From positions 27,262 through 91,261 of the forward strand of contig JAVKFY010000037.1 of NCBI GenBank assembly GCA_040223615.1: 64,000 nt of DNA, read 5' to 3'. The notes beneath the pieces were generated by a model that saw nothing but the letters and a program-made list of their open reading frames with translations, was not told the DNA's origin and made no database searches. Every line of letters starts with the position of its first letter. Positions within the stretch are counted from its first letter, which is position 1. The position numbers and the translations under genes were made by a program. Source of the stretch: JAVKFY01 sp040223615 (GTDB lineage: Bacteria > Pseudomonadota > Alphaproteobacteria > GCA-2731375). Positions 25,392 through 33,379 of this stretch are shown here, in pieces.

Positions 25392-26656
25392 ATCGGAAAC
25401 GCCTCGGCCAGCGCCAGCACGTGCGCCCGCACCGAGGCGATCACCGGCTCCGGATCGTCGCTCTTCAGCGCGTCCAGCACCTGCACGATCAGGTCGCCGA
25501 CGTGGGTGAACTCGGTCGGCCCGAAGCCGCGCGTCGTGCCGGCCGCGACGCCGAAACGCAGGCCCGAGGTCACCATCGGCTTTTCCGGATCGAACGGCAC
25601 CGCGTTCTTGTTGCAGGTCAGCCCGGCCCGCTCCAGCGCCGCCGAGGCGACGTCGCCGGTCAGGCCCTTCGGCCGCAGGTCGGCCAGCATCAGCGGTGTG
25701 TCGGTGCCGCCGCTGACGATGTCGACGCCACCGTCCATCAATGCCTTGGCCAGCGCGTGGGCATTGTCGAGCATGCGCCGGGCATAGGCCGCGAATTCCG
25801 GCCGCAGCGCCTCGCCCAGGCACACCGCCTTGCCGGCCATCACGTGCAGCATCACCGAGCCTTGCACGCCCGGGAAGGTGGCGCTGTCGATCTTCTTGGC
25901 CAGCGCCTCGTCGTTGGTCAGCACCACACCGCCGCGCGGCCCGCGCAGGTTCTTGTAGGTCGTGGTGGTGACGACATGCGCGTGCGGGAACGGGTCGGGA
26001 TAGAGCCCGGCCGCGACCAGCCCGGCAAAGTGCGCGATGTCGACCAGCAGATAGGCGCCAACGGCATCGGCCGCCTCCCGCATCGCCTTGAAGTCGATGG
26101 CGCGGGCGTAGGCGGAGCCGCCGGCGATGATCAGCTTCGGCCGATGTTCCTCGGCGAGCTTGCGCACCTCGTCCATGTCGATACGGCCGTCCTGCCGCCG
26201 CACGCCATAGCTCACGATGTCGAACCACTTGCCGGTCAGGTTCGGCTTGGCGCCGTGGCTCAGGTGGCCGCCGGCGCTGAGCGACATCGACAGCACCGTG
26301 TCGCCCGGCTGCACCAGCGCCAGGAACACCGCCAGGTTGGCCTGGCTGCCGGAGTGCGGTTGCAGGTTGGCGTACTTGCAGCCGAACAGTTCACAGGCCC
26401 GCTCGATCGCCAGCCGTTCGATGACGTCGGCATATTCGGCGCCGCCGTAGTAGCGCCGGCCGGGATAGCCCTCCACCGTCTTGTTGGTCATCACCGAGCC
26501 CTGCGCTTCGAGCACGGCAAGCGACACGATGTTCTCCGAGGCGATCAGTTCGATGCCGTCCTGCTGGCGCTTCAGCTCGCCGTCGAGCGCGGCCTGGACT
26601 GCCGGGTCGATCTCCGCCAGCGAGGACGTGAAATAGCCGGGATGCGGCTCAGCCAC
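25367..26656 (-). CDS. Divergent serine hydroxymethyltransferase-family enzyme (candidate 2-methylserine hydroxymethyltransferase)
   Basis: This 429-residue fold-type I PLP enzyme is a full-length GlyA homologue: LIASENIVS, GYPGRRYYGG, DIAHFAGL and PLP Lys235 are present. Two active-site positions differ from the canonical copy at 14175-15479: the Tyr of TNKYAEGY is Thr60 (TNKTVEGY), and the His before the PLP lysine is Tyr234 (TTTTYKNLRGPRGG). These are residues that steer substrate choice and reaction type in SHMTs; a Thr at the first position has been associated with acceptance of D-alanine-like donors, as in 2-methylserine hydroxymethyltransferase. Function is therefore inferred. It overlaps the MarR gene by 8 nt and is co-transcribed with it. 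Confidence 0.88.
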   Translation of the reverse strand: MAEPHPGYFTSSLAEIDPAVQAALDGELKRQQDGIELIASENIVSLAVLEAQGSVMTNKTVEGYPGRRYYGGAEYADVIERLAIERACELFGCKYANLQPHSGSQANLAVFLALVQPGDTVLSMSLSAGGHLSHGAKPNLTGKWFDIVSYGVRRQDGRIDMDEVRKLAEEHRPKLIIAGGSAYARAIDFKAMREAADAVGAYLLVDIAHFAGLVAAGLYPDPFPHAHVVTTTTYKNLRGPRGGVVLTNDEALAKKIDSATFPGVQGSVMLHVMAGKAVCLGEALRPEFAAYARRMLDNAHALAKALMDGGVDIVSGGTDTPLMLADLRPKGLTGDVASAALERAGLTCNKNAVPFDPEKPMVTSGLRFGVAAGTTRGFGPTEFTHVGDLIVQVLDALKSDDPEPVIASVRAHVLALAEAFPIYPVVPSA

Positions 26657-27122
26657 CGAACTGCACTTCCGAGCTCCAGAACCGTTCCAGCTTGCGCAGC
26701 GAGGCGTTCATCGCCGCGACCTGGTCGGCCGGCACCGCGCCCGGCGCGAACAGCTTGTCCACGTGGCGTTCGAACAGGGCGTTGACCTCGTCACGCAGGC
26801 CCAGCCCCTTGTCCGACAGCTTCACCCGCACCGAACGCTTGTCGTGCTGCGAGCGGGCCTGCAGCAGGTAGTCGTTCTCCACCAGCTTCTTCACGTTGTA
26901 GGAGACGTTGGAGCCGAGGTAGTAGCCGCGATAGGTCAGTTCGCCGACGGTCAGTTCGTCGTCGCCGATGTTGTACAGGATCAGCGCCTGCACGTTGTTG
27001 ATGTCGCCCCGACCGACCCGGTCCAGCTCGGCCTTCAGCACGTCGAGCAGCCGGCGATGCAGCCGCTCGATCAGCAGCAGCGCGTTGAGGTAGAGATCCT
27101 TGTCGCCGGGCTCGCCGTCCAT
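26649..27122 (-). CDS. MarR-family winged-helix transcriptional regulator
   Basis: This 157-residue protein has the MarR winged helix: VQALILYNIGDDELTVGELTYRGYYLGSNVSYNVKKLVENDYLLQARSQHDKRSVRVKLSDKG spans the helix-turn-helix and wing (about 44-108), where the Asp-Lys-Arg wing tip is typical. YYLGSNVSYNVKKL is characteristic of the LdtR-like alphaproteobacterial subgroup. It starts 6 nt after the 3-hydroxyisobutyrate dehydrogenase stop and overlaps the divergent glyA paralogue, so it may control valine catabolism, the SHMT-like gene, or both. The ligand is unknown. Confidence 0.88.
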   Translation of the reverse strand: MDGEPGDKDLYLNALLLIERLHRRLLDVLKAELDRVGRGDINNVQALILYNIGDDELTVGELTYRGYYLGSNVSYNVKKLVENDYLLQARSQHDKRSVRVKLSDKGLGLRDEVNALFERHVDKLFAPGAVPADQVAAMNASLRKLERFWSSEVQFGG

Positions 27123-27127
27123 CGCGC

Positions 27128-28018
27128 TCAGCCCTTGCCGCGGATCAGCTTGATGATGCCGGAGAAGTCCAGGTCGTCCATGCCGGCAGCCTCCATCAGC
27201 GCGAAGACCGCGGCGGCCTGGCCGCCGATCGGGCTGGCGGAACGCGCGCTCGCCATCGCCGCCTGCGCCAGGCGCAGGTCCTTCAGCATGTTCGCCGCGG
27301 TGAAGCCGGCGGCATAGTCGCGGTTGGCCGGCGAGGCCGGTACCGGTCCCGGCACCGGGCAGTAGTTCGACAGTGCCCAGCTGTTGCCCGACGAGGTGCT
27401 GGCGATGTTCCACAGGGTCTGATGATCCAGGCCCAGCTTCTCGGCCAGCACGAAGGCCTCCGCGGTGGCGATCATCGTCGCGCCGAGCATCATGTTGTTG
27501 CAGATCTTGGCGATCTGGCCGTTGCCGGCGGGACCGGCGTGGACGATGTTCTTGCCCATCCGCTCCAGGAACGGCCTGGCGCGCTCGAACGCCTTGTCGG
27601 AGCCGCCGCACATGAAGGTGAGCGACCCGGCCTCGGCGCCGCCGACACCGCCGGAGACCGGCGCGTCCAGCATGTCCAGCCCGGCGGCCTCAGCCGCCGC
27701 GTGCGCGGCGCGGGCGGAGTCGACGTCGATGGTCGAGCAGTCGATCAGCAGCGTGCCGGCATCGACCGAGCCGATCACGCCGTCGTCGCCCATGTAGACG
27801 CCGCGCACATGCGGGCCGGCCGGCAGCATCGTGACCACCGCGTCGACGCCCTTGGCCGCCTCGGCGACCGAGCCCGCCAGCGTCGCGCCCGCGTCTTCCG
27901 CGGCCTTCTTTGCGGCATCGGAAAGGTCGAACGCGCTCACCGAATGCTGCGCCTTCACCAGGTTGTTCAGCATCGGCCCGCCCATGTTGCCGACGCCGAT
28001 GAAGCCGATCTTCGCCAT
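27128..28018 (-). CDS. mmsB: 3-hydroxyisobutyrate dehydrogenase
   Basis: This 296-residue enzyme oxidises 3-hydroxyisobutyrate to methylmalonate semialdehyde in valine catabolism. It has the Rossmann signature GFIGVGNMGGPM (5-16), substrate motif DAPVSGGVGGAEAGSL, catalytic Lys in GNGQIAKICNNMMLGA and C-terminal KDLRLAQ. The ATG at 28018 is preceded by AGGGAGAG. It follows the 3-hydroxyisobutyryl-CoA hydrolase gene by 17 nt, matching consecutive pathway steps. Confidence 0.93.
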   Translation of the reverse strand: MAKIGFIGVGNMGGPMLNNLVKAQHSVSAFDLSDAAKKAAEDAGATLAGSVAEAAKGVDAVVTMLPAGPHVRGVYMGDDGVIGSVDAGTLLIDCSTIDVDSARAAHAAAEAAGLDMLDAPVSGGVGGAEAGSLTFMCGGSDKAFERARPFLERMGKNIVHAGPAGNGQIAKICNNMMLGATMIATAEAFVLAEKLGLDHQTLWNIASTSSGNSWALSNYCPVPGPVPASPANRDYAAGFTAANMLKDLRLAQAAMASARSASPIGGQAAAVFALMEAAGMDDLDFSGIIKLIRGKG

Positions 28019-28035
28019 GCCGTGTCTCTCCCTGA

Positions 28036-29106
28036 CTAGTCTTTTCGCCGCGCCGGCGGCAGGTCGTCGATATCGCCATCCGGCGGCACCTTGTCGAAAT
28101 AGGCCGCCACGTCGGCATCGCTGATCTCGGCCAGGCTGGCCGGCTGCCACTGCGGCGCGTTGTCCTTGTCGACGATGACGGCCCGTACGCCCTCGTAGAA
28201 ATCGTGCCCGGTGATGCAACCGCAGGCCATTCGGTACTCCATCACCATGCAGGCGTTGAAGTCCTTCTTCGCGCCTTCGTGGAACTGGCGGCAGGTGATC
28301 TTCATGGCGGTCGGCGACATGCGCATCAACAGTTGCAGCGTGTTCACGCTCCAATCGTCGGTACGCTCGCCCAGTGCCGCAACGATGGCGTCCATGTCGT
28401 TACCAGCGAAAGCCTCGTCGATCGCCTCGCGATGCTCGCGCAGGATCGAGTGGCCCTCCGGTTCGGCCGAGAAGCGCTTGATCGTCGCCTCGATGTCGCC
28501 GCCGGCGCACAGCGCCTCGGCCAGCGGCCCCATCTGGTCCGCCGGCACCATCATGTCGCCGCAGCCGGCATACAGCACGTCCGCCGCCTTGATCCGCGTG
28601 CCGGTCAGCGCCAGGTAAAGGCCCAGACGGCCTGGCATGCGCGGCATGAAGTAGCCGCCGCCGACATCGGGGAACAGGCCGATGGCGGTCTCCGGCATGG
28701 CGAAGTTGATGCGATCGCTGACCACCCGCCAGGTGCCGTGCACCGCCAGCCCGACGCCGCCGCCCATGACGATGCCGTCCATCAGCGCGATATAGGGCTT
28801 GGGGAAGTGGTACAGCTTGGCGTTCAGCCGGTACTCGTTCTTGAAGAACTGGTAGGGGTACCAGTTCCCGGCCTGGCCCTCCTCGCACACCCGGCGGATG
28901 TCGCCGCCGGCGCACAGCGCCCGGCCGCCGGCGCCACGCACGATGACCAGCTCGACCGAGGCGTCATCCATCGCCTTGTCGAGCTGGTCCTCCATGTCGA
29001 GGCACATTTCCAGCGACAGCGCGTTCAGCGCCTTCGGCCGGTTCAGGGTGATGAGCAGCGCCTTGCCGCGCCGCTCGAACAGGATGTCGTCGCCGGCGCG
29101 ACTCAT
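28036..29106 (-). CDS. 3-hydroxyisobutyryl-CoA hydrolase (enoyl-CoA hydratase/isomerase family)
   Basis: This 356-residue crotonase-fold enzyme matches the HIBYL-CoA hydrolase subfamily rather than simple hydratases: it is about 100 residues longer, and has LNRPKALNALSLEM, ALCAGGDIRRV, DGIVMGGGVGLAVHGTWRV and AMPETAIGLFPDVGGGYFMPR with the catalytic Glu. It releases CoA in valine degradation. It overlaps the acyl-CoA dehydrogenase gene by 4 nt (ATGA) and precedes mmsB, so three valine steps are in one operon. The hydratase (step two) and mmsA are not here. Confidence 0.92.
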   Translation of the reverse strand: MSRAGDDILFERRGKALLITLNRPKALNALSLEMCLDMEDQLDKAMDDASVELVIVRGAGGRALCAGGDIRRVCEEGQAGNWYPYQFFKNEYRLNAKLYHFPKPYIALMDGIVMGGGVGLAVHGTWRVVSDRINFAMPETAIGLFPDVGGGYFMPRMPGRLGLYLALTGTRIKAADVLYAGCGDMMVPADQMGPLAEALCAGGDIEATIKRFSAEPEGHSILREHREAIDEAFAGNDMDAIVAALGERTDDWSVNTLQLLMRMSPTAMKITCRQFHEGAKKDFNACMVMEYRMACGCITGHDFYEGVRAVIVDKDNAPQWQPASLAEISDADVAAYFDKVPPDGDIDDLPPARRKD

Positions 29107-30242
29107 GACTTCAACAGGTCGCGGGCAATGATCAGGCGCATGATTTCGTTGGTTCCTTCCAGTATCTGGTGTACGCGCACGTCGCGCAGGTAACGCTCGA
29201 TGGGATAGTCCATCAGGTAGCCGTAGCCGCCGTGCAGCTGCAGCGCCTCGTTGACGATGTTGAAGCCGGCGTCGGTGGCGAAGCGCTTGGCCATGGCTGC
29301 GCTGACCGTCGCGTCGGGCGCCTTGGCGTCGACCTTGGCGGCCGCGCTGCGCACCATCAGGCGCGCGGCCTCCAGCTCCGTCGCCATGTCGGCCAGGCGG
29401 AATTGCAGCGCCTGGAACTCGGCCAGCGGGCGGCCGAATTGCTTGCGCACGCCCATGTGTTCGCGCGCCGCGTCCAGGCTTGCCCGCGCCGCACCGAGCG
29501 AGCACGAGGCGATGTTGAGCCGGCCGCCGTCCAGTCCCTGCATGGCGATCTTGAAGCCGTCGCCCTCCCCGCCGACGCAATTGGCGACCGGCACGCGGCA
29601 GTCCTCGAAGATCACGGCGGCGGTGGGCTGCGAATGCCAGCCCAGCTTCTTCTCCTGCGCGCCGAACGAGAGCCCCTTGGCGTCCTTCGGCACGACGATG
29701 CAGGAGATGCCCTTCGGCCCGTCGCCGTCGGTTCGCACCATGCAGACATAGGCGTCGGCATGGCCGCCGCCGGAGATGAATGCCTTGGCGCCGTCCAGCA
29801 CATAGTCGTCGCCGTCGCGCCGCGCCCTGGTCCGCAGGCTGGCCGCGTCGGAGCCGGCATTCGGTTCGGTCAGGCAGTAGCTGGCGAACAGCTCCATCGA
29901 GCTCAGGCCCGGCAGCCAGGTCTTGCGCAGCTTGTCGTCGGCGAAGCCGTCGATCATCCACGCCGCCATGTTGTGGATCGAGATGTAGGCGGCGGTCGAC
30001 GGGCAAGCGCTGGCCAGCTCCTCGAAGATCACCGTCGCGTCGAGCCGTCCCAGGCCGGAACCGCCGACATCCTCGCGCACGTAGATGCCGCCGAAGCCGA
30101 GCGCGGCGGCCTGTCGCAAGGTCTCGACCGGGAACACGTGCTCCTGGTCCCAGCGGGCGGCATGCGGTGCCATCTCGTCGCCGGCGAACTGCCGCGCCAT
30201 GGCCTGGAAGGCGCGTTGATCCTCGCTGAGCTCGTAGTCCAT
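29103..30242 (-). CDS. Isobutyryl-CoA dehydrogenase-like acyl-CoA dehydrogenase
   Basis: This 379-residue FAD enzyme has the ACAD signatures YCLTEPNAGSDAASL, FISGGGHADAYVCMVRT, RKQFGRPLAEFQALQFRLADM and the catalytic Glu362 in ILEGTNEIMRLI. Position first in a valine operon points to isobutyryl-CoA as substrate. The ATG at 30242 was chosen because the protein starts MDYELSEDQRAF; the longer in-frame start lies inside the hemB upstream region. No Shine-Dalgarno precedes the ATG and a predicted promoter lies only 7 nt upstream, hinting at a leaderless mRNA. Confidence 0.88.
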   Translation of the reverse strand: MDYELSEDQRAFQAMARQFAGDEMAPHAARWDQEHVFPVETLRQAAALGFGGIYVREDVGGSGLGRLDATVIFEELASACPSTAAYISIHNMAAWMIDGFADDKLRKTWLPGLSSMELFASYCLTEPNAGSDAASLRTRARRDGDDYVLDGAKAFISGGGHADAYVCMVRTDGDGPKGISCIVVPKDAKGLSFGAQEKKLGWHSQPTAAVIFEDCRVPVANCVGGEGDGFKIAMQGLDGGRLNIASCSLGAARASLDAAREHMGVRKQFGRPLAEFQALQFRLADMATELEAARLMVRSAAAKVDAKAPDATVSAAMAKRFATDAGFNIVNEALQLHGGYGYLMDYPIERYLRDVRVHQILEGTNEIMRLIIARDLLKS

Positions 30243-30249
30243 GGCGCCT

Positions 30250-30278
30250 GTGTTACGGAGCGGCGGCGAGCCTGTCAA
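30250..30278 (-). promoter_or_regulatory. Candidate promoter of the valine-catabolism operon
   Basis: Minus-strand TTGACA (30278-30273) and TAACAC (30255-30250) are separated by 17 nt. The -35 is perfect, the -10 weak. The -10 ends 7 nt before the acyl-CoA dehydrogenase ATG, so transcription would start at or next to the start codon. Confidence 0.4.
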
Positions 30279-30331
30279 CGCGAGCGCGGCGCTGGTAGAC
30301 TGGCGCGGTTCAGGCATCGAGGGAGAGTGTC

Positions 30332-31399
30332 ATGGCGGACCCGGTCAACTTCCGGCGCAAGCGCAGCGAGCCGCGACCGGACACCGGCACCGATGTGGGT
30401 GATCGCCCGGCCGGCCAGTATCCGCGCGTGCGCCTGCGCCGAACCCGCCGCGACGACTGGAACCGGCGCCTGGTGGCGGAAAACCGCCTGTCGGTGAACG
30501 ACCTGATTTGGCCGCTGTTTGTGATGGACGGCACCAACCGGCGCGAGCCGGTCGACTCGATGCCGGGCGTGGAACGACTGACGCCCGATCAAGTCGTCGA
30601 GGTCGCCAAGGAAGCCGCCGACCTCGGCATCCCGCTGATCGCCCCCTTCCCGCAGATCGACCCGGCTCTCAAGACCCCGGACGGCGCCGAGGCGGTGAAG
30701 GCCGGCAACGTCATTTGCCGCACCATCGAGGCGGTGAAAGCCGCCGTGCCCGGCATCGGCGTGCTGTGCGACGCCGCGCTCGACCCGTTCACCAGCCACG
30801 GCCACGACGGCGTGATCATCGACGACTACGTCACCAACGACGCGTCGGTGGAAATCCTGGTGCGCCAGTCGCTGCTGCAGGCCGAGGCCGGCTGCGACAT
30901 CATCGCGCCGTCCGACATGATGGACGGCCGCGTCGGCGCGATCCGCGACGGCCTCGACGCCGCCGGCTTCGACGACGTGCGGATCATGAGCTACGCGGCG
31001 AAATACGCCTCGGCCTTCTACGCGCCATTCCGCGACGCCATCGGATCGGCGTCGAACCTCGGCAAGGCCGACAAGAAGACCTACCAGATGGACCCGGCGA
31101 ATTCCGATGAGGCAATCCGCGAGGTCGGCCTCGACATCGACGAGGGCGCCGACATGGTGATGGTCAAGCCCGGAATGGCCTATCTCGACATCGTGCAGCG
31201 GGTGAAGGACACCTACGGCGTTCCCACCTTCGCCTATCAGGTCAGCGGCGAATATTCGATGCTGACCGGCGCGGCGGCCAACGGCTGGCTCGACGGCGAC
31301 CGGGTGATGCTGGAGGCCCTGCTCGCCTTCAAGCGCGCCGGCGCCGACGGCATCCTCACCTACTTCGCGCGCGACGCCGCGAAGAAGCTGAAGGGCTAG
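30332..31399 (+). CDS. hemB: Porphobilinogen synthase (5-aminolevulinate dehydratase), Mg-type
   Basis: HemB condenses two 5-aminolevulinate molecules to porphobilinogen. The 355-residue protein has both active-site lysines: Lys224 in YAAKYASAFYAPFRDA and Lys279 (Schiff base) in MVKPGMAYLD. In the metal region (147-159) it reads DAALDPFTSHGHDG, lacking the three zinc cysteines of animal-type enzymes, so it is the zinc-free, magnesium-responsive type known from Rhodobacter and Pseudomonas. The N-terminus (1-35) is longer and basic. It is divergent from the valine operon; hemA lies 13 kb away in the window. Confidence 0.95.
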   Translation: MADPVNFRRKRSEPRPDTGTDVGDRPAGQYPRVRLRRTRRDDWNRRLVAENRLSVNDLIWPLFVMDGTNRREPVDSMPGVERLTPDQVVEVAKEAADLGIPLIAPFPQIDPALKTPDGAEAVKAGNVICRTIEAVKAAVPGIGVLCDAALDPFTSHGHDGVIIDDYVTNDASVEILVRQSLLQAEAGCDIIAPSDMMDGRVGAIRDGLDAAGFDDVRIMSYAAKYASAFYAPFRDAIGSASNLGKADKKTYQMDPANSDEAIREVGLDIDEGADMVMVKPGMAYLDIVQRVKDTYGVPTFAYQVSGEYSMLTGAAANGWLDGDRVMLEALLAFKRAGADGILTYFARDAAKKLKG

Positions 31400-31404
31400 G
31401 GTTT

Positions 31405-31488
31405 CGTAGCCCGCATGTCGCGAAGCGAAATGCGGGACGGAGGCGCAACCGGCACCGCCGTCCCCGGATTGCGCTGCGCTCCATCCGG
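31405..31488. repeat. Two tandem imperfect palindromic (REP-like) units after hemB
   Basis: Unit one: CCCGCAT (31410-31416) pairs with ATGCGGG (31430-31436) around GTCGCGAAGCGAA. Unit two: CCGGAT (31464-31469) pairs with ATCCGG (31483-31488) around TGCGCTGCGCTCC. Both match the generic G/C hairpin plus AGCG-AAGCG or GCGCTGCGC loop of dispersed intergenic palindromes found in many Proteobacteria. They fill the gap between hemB and the convergent AidB-like gene and may act as a terminator. Confidence 0.5.
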
Positions 31489-31497
31489 ATTACGTCT

Positions 31498-33267
31498 CTA
31501 CGCCGCCAGCAACGCCTCGGCCCGCTCCAGGCTGATCGGAGCCTCCTCCAGCAGCGCGGCGATCATGCCGGCGGAGTCGGTGCCGTGGCCCAGCGGGTCC
31601 TGCGGGCTCAGGCGATGGTCGAGCACCATGCGGGCCAGCAGCAGGCGGCGGGCGTCGCCGCCCTCGCGGCCCAGCGCCGCACCCTCGCGCACCATCAGTA
31701 CTGCCGAGGTGACGTTGTAGAGCGCGTTCGACGCCTTGCGCGCCAGCGACTCGTTGCCCGACGTGGCGATCTCCTCGGCGAAGGCGACCGCCAGGTCGAC
31801 GGTGCTGGCCAGTTCGCCGCGGAACTGGCCCGGCAGGCCCGGCTCGTTCTGGAGCTGGTCCAACAGCTCGTCGCCGAGATCGCGGTGCGCGCCGACCTTG
31901 GCGATGGCGCGGTTGGTGATGTCCAGCGCGTTGATGTTCGACGTGCCCTCCCAGAGCACGCCGGTATGCGCATCGCGCACCAGCTTGCCGTTGATCCAGT
32001 CCTCGATGAAGCCGTTGCCGCCGCGTACCTCCATGGCGCCGGTGGCGGCGCGAATGTTGTCGCGGCACGCGCGGTACTTCACCAGCGGTGTCAGGATCCG
32101 CACCAGCCGGTCGGCTTGCTTGTCGCCGGCCTCGGCGCGGCCGAGCTGCTGCGCCACCATCAGCACCATCGACAGCACCTGTTCGGTCGGCACCATCAGC
32201 TTCATCAGCTGCCGCCGCAGCAGTGGCTTGTCGATGATCCGCTCGCCGAAGGCGACGCGGTTCTTCGCCACCGCCATCGCCTCGTTCAGGCAGCGGCGCA
32301 TCATCCCGGCGGCGCGCACGCCGTGCGACAGCCGCGAGAGATTCACCTGATCCATCATGTGCTTCAGGCCGCGTCCCGGCTCGCCCAGCATGTAGGCCAC
32401 CGCGCCGTCGAACACGATCTCGCCCGAGGCCATCGACCTGGTCCCGAGCTTCGGCTTCAGCCGCACGATGCGGTAGGGGTTGCGGCTGCCGTCGTCGAGC
32501 CGGCGCGGCATCGCGAACAGGCTGAGGCCGGCGTTGCCCGGCCCGCCGTCGGCACAGCGTGCCAGTAGCAGCGCGACGTCGCCGTCGGCGCAGGAGCAGA
32601 ACCACTTCTCGCCGTAGAGCCGCCACTCGCCATCCTCGTGGCGCGCCTCCAGCATGATGTTGGAGACGTCCGAGCCGCCCGTCTTCTCGGTCATGAACTG
32701 CGCGCTCATCAGGACCTTGTCCATGTCCTGGCTGTGCATGCCCGGCAGGAAGCGCTGCTTGGTCGCGTCGTCGCCGTAGCGCTCGATCAGCATCGCCGAG
32801 GTGTCGGTCACCGAGATCGGGCACATCAGCCCGAACTCGGACTGCGTGAAGATGTACTGGAATACGTACTTGGCGATCGGCGGTACCCGCTCTGGCCAGC
32901 CGAGCACGCCCGGCGTGCGCGACATGCAGTGGATCCCGAACTCGCCAAAGCCGATACGCTCCATCTCGCGGTAGGCCGGATGGAACTCGACCCAGTCGGA
33001 GTCCTCGCCGCGCCGGTTGCGCGCGTGCAGGATCGGCTCGTGCCGGTCGGCCAGCCGCGACAGCTCGTCCAGCCGGTCGCCGGCGATGGCGCCGAGCCGG
33101 TCATAATGCGGTCTCAGGTGCGCCAGCAGGTCGCCGTCCATGTACAGCGGCAGCAGCGATCGCAGACTGGCGTCCAGATCATAGAAATTCTCGCCGACAC
33201 AGTCGGGCGCGACCCAGTCGTTCAGGGCCTTGGGCAGGGCGACAGGTCGCGGGTCGACGAGAGTCAT
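31498..33267 (-). CDS. AidB-like acyl-CoA dehydrogenase family protein
   Basis: This 589-residue FAD protein has ACAD motifs MTEKTGGSDVSNIM, WFCSCADGDVALLLA, LKPKLGTRSMASGEI and a C-terminal LWEGTSNINALDI with the catalytic-position Glu, plus a roughly 130-residue C-terminal helical extension. The length and the MTEKTGGSD form match the AidB/ACAD subgroup that includes E. coli AidB, a methylation-response protein that binds DNA, though many members are ordinary long-chain dehydrogenases. The ATG at 33267 follows AAGGAG; a TTG 30 nt upstream is the alternative. It is divergent from the LysR gene. Confidence 0.85.
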   Translation of the reverse strand: MTLVDPRPVALPKALNDWVAPDCVGENFYDLDASLRSLLPLYMDGDLLAHLRPHYDRLGAIAGDRLDELSRLADRHEPILHARNRRGEDSDWVEFHPAYREMERIGFGEFGIHCMSRTPGVLGWPERVPPIAKYVFQYIFTQSEFGLMCPISVTDTSAMLIERYGDDATKQRFLPGMHSQDMDKVLMSAQFMTEKTGGSDVSNIMLEARHEDGEWRLYGEKWFCSCADGDVALLLARCADGGPGNAGLSLFAMPRRLDDGSRNPYRIVRLKPKLGTRSMASGEIVFDGAVAYMLGEPGRGLKHMMDQVNLSRLSHGVRAAGMMRRCLNEAMAVAKNRVAFGERIIDKPLLRRQLMKLMVPTEQVLSMVLMVAQQLGRAEAGDKQADRLVRILTPLVKYRACRDNIRAATGAMEVRGGNGFIEDWINGKLVRDAHTGVLWEGTSNINALDITNRAIAKVGAHRDLGDELLDQLQNEPGLPGQFRGELASTVDLAVAFAEEIATSGNESLARKASNALYNVTSAVLMVREGAALGREGGDARRLLLARMVLDHRLSPQDPLGHGTDSAGMIAALLEEAPISLERAEALLAA

Positions 33268-33379
33268 GATGGCGTGCTCCTTGGGAATATTTCGCAAGTC
33301 ATCGCCACATCAGGCTCGCGGCGCAACCGAATTTCTCGTAACATGGATTGAGCAAAACTCAATCAACAACGAACGCGAA

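Noticed and set aside
26666..27611. Upstream in-frame extension of the MarR gene to about 27611
   Set aside because: The extension overlaps the 3-hydroxyisobutyrate dehydrogenase gene fully and has an Arg/Gly-rich composition. The MarR domain begins naturally at the ATG at 27122.
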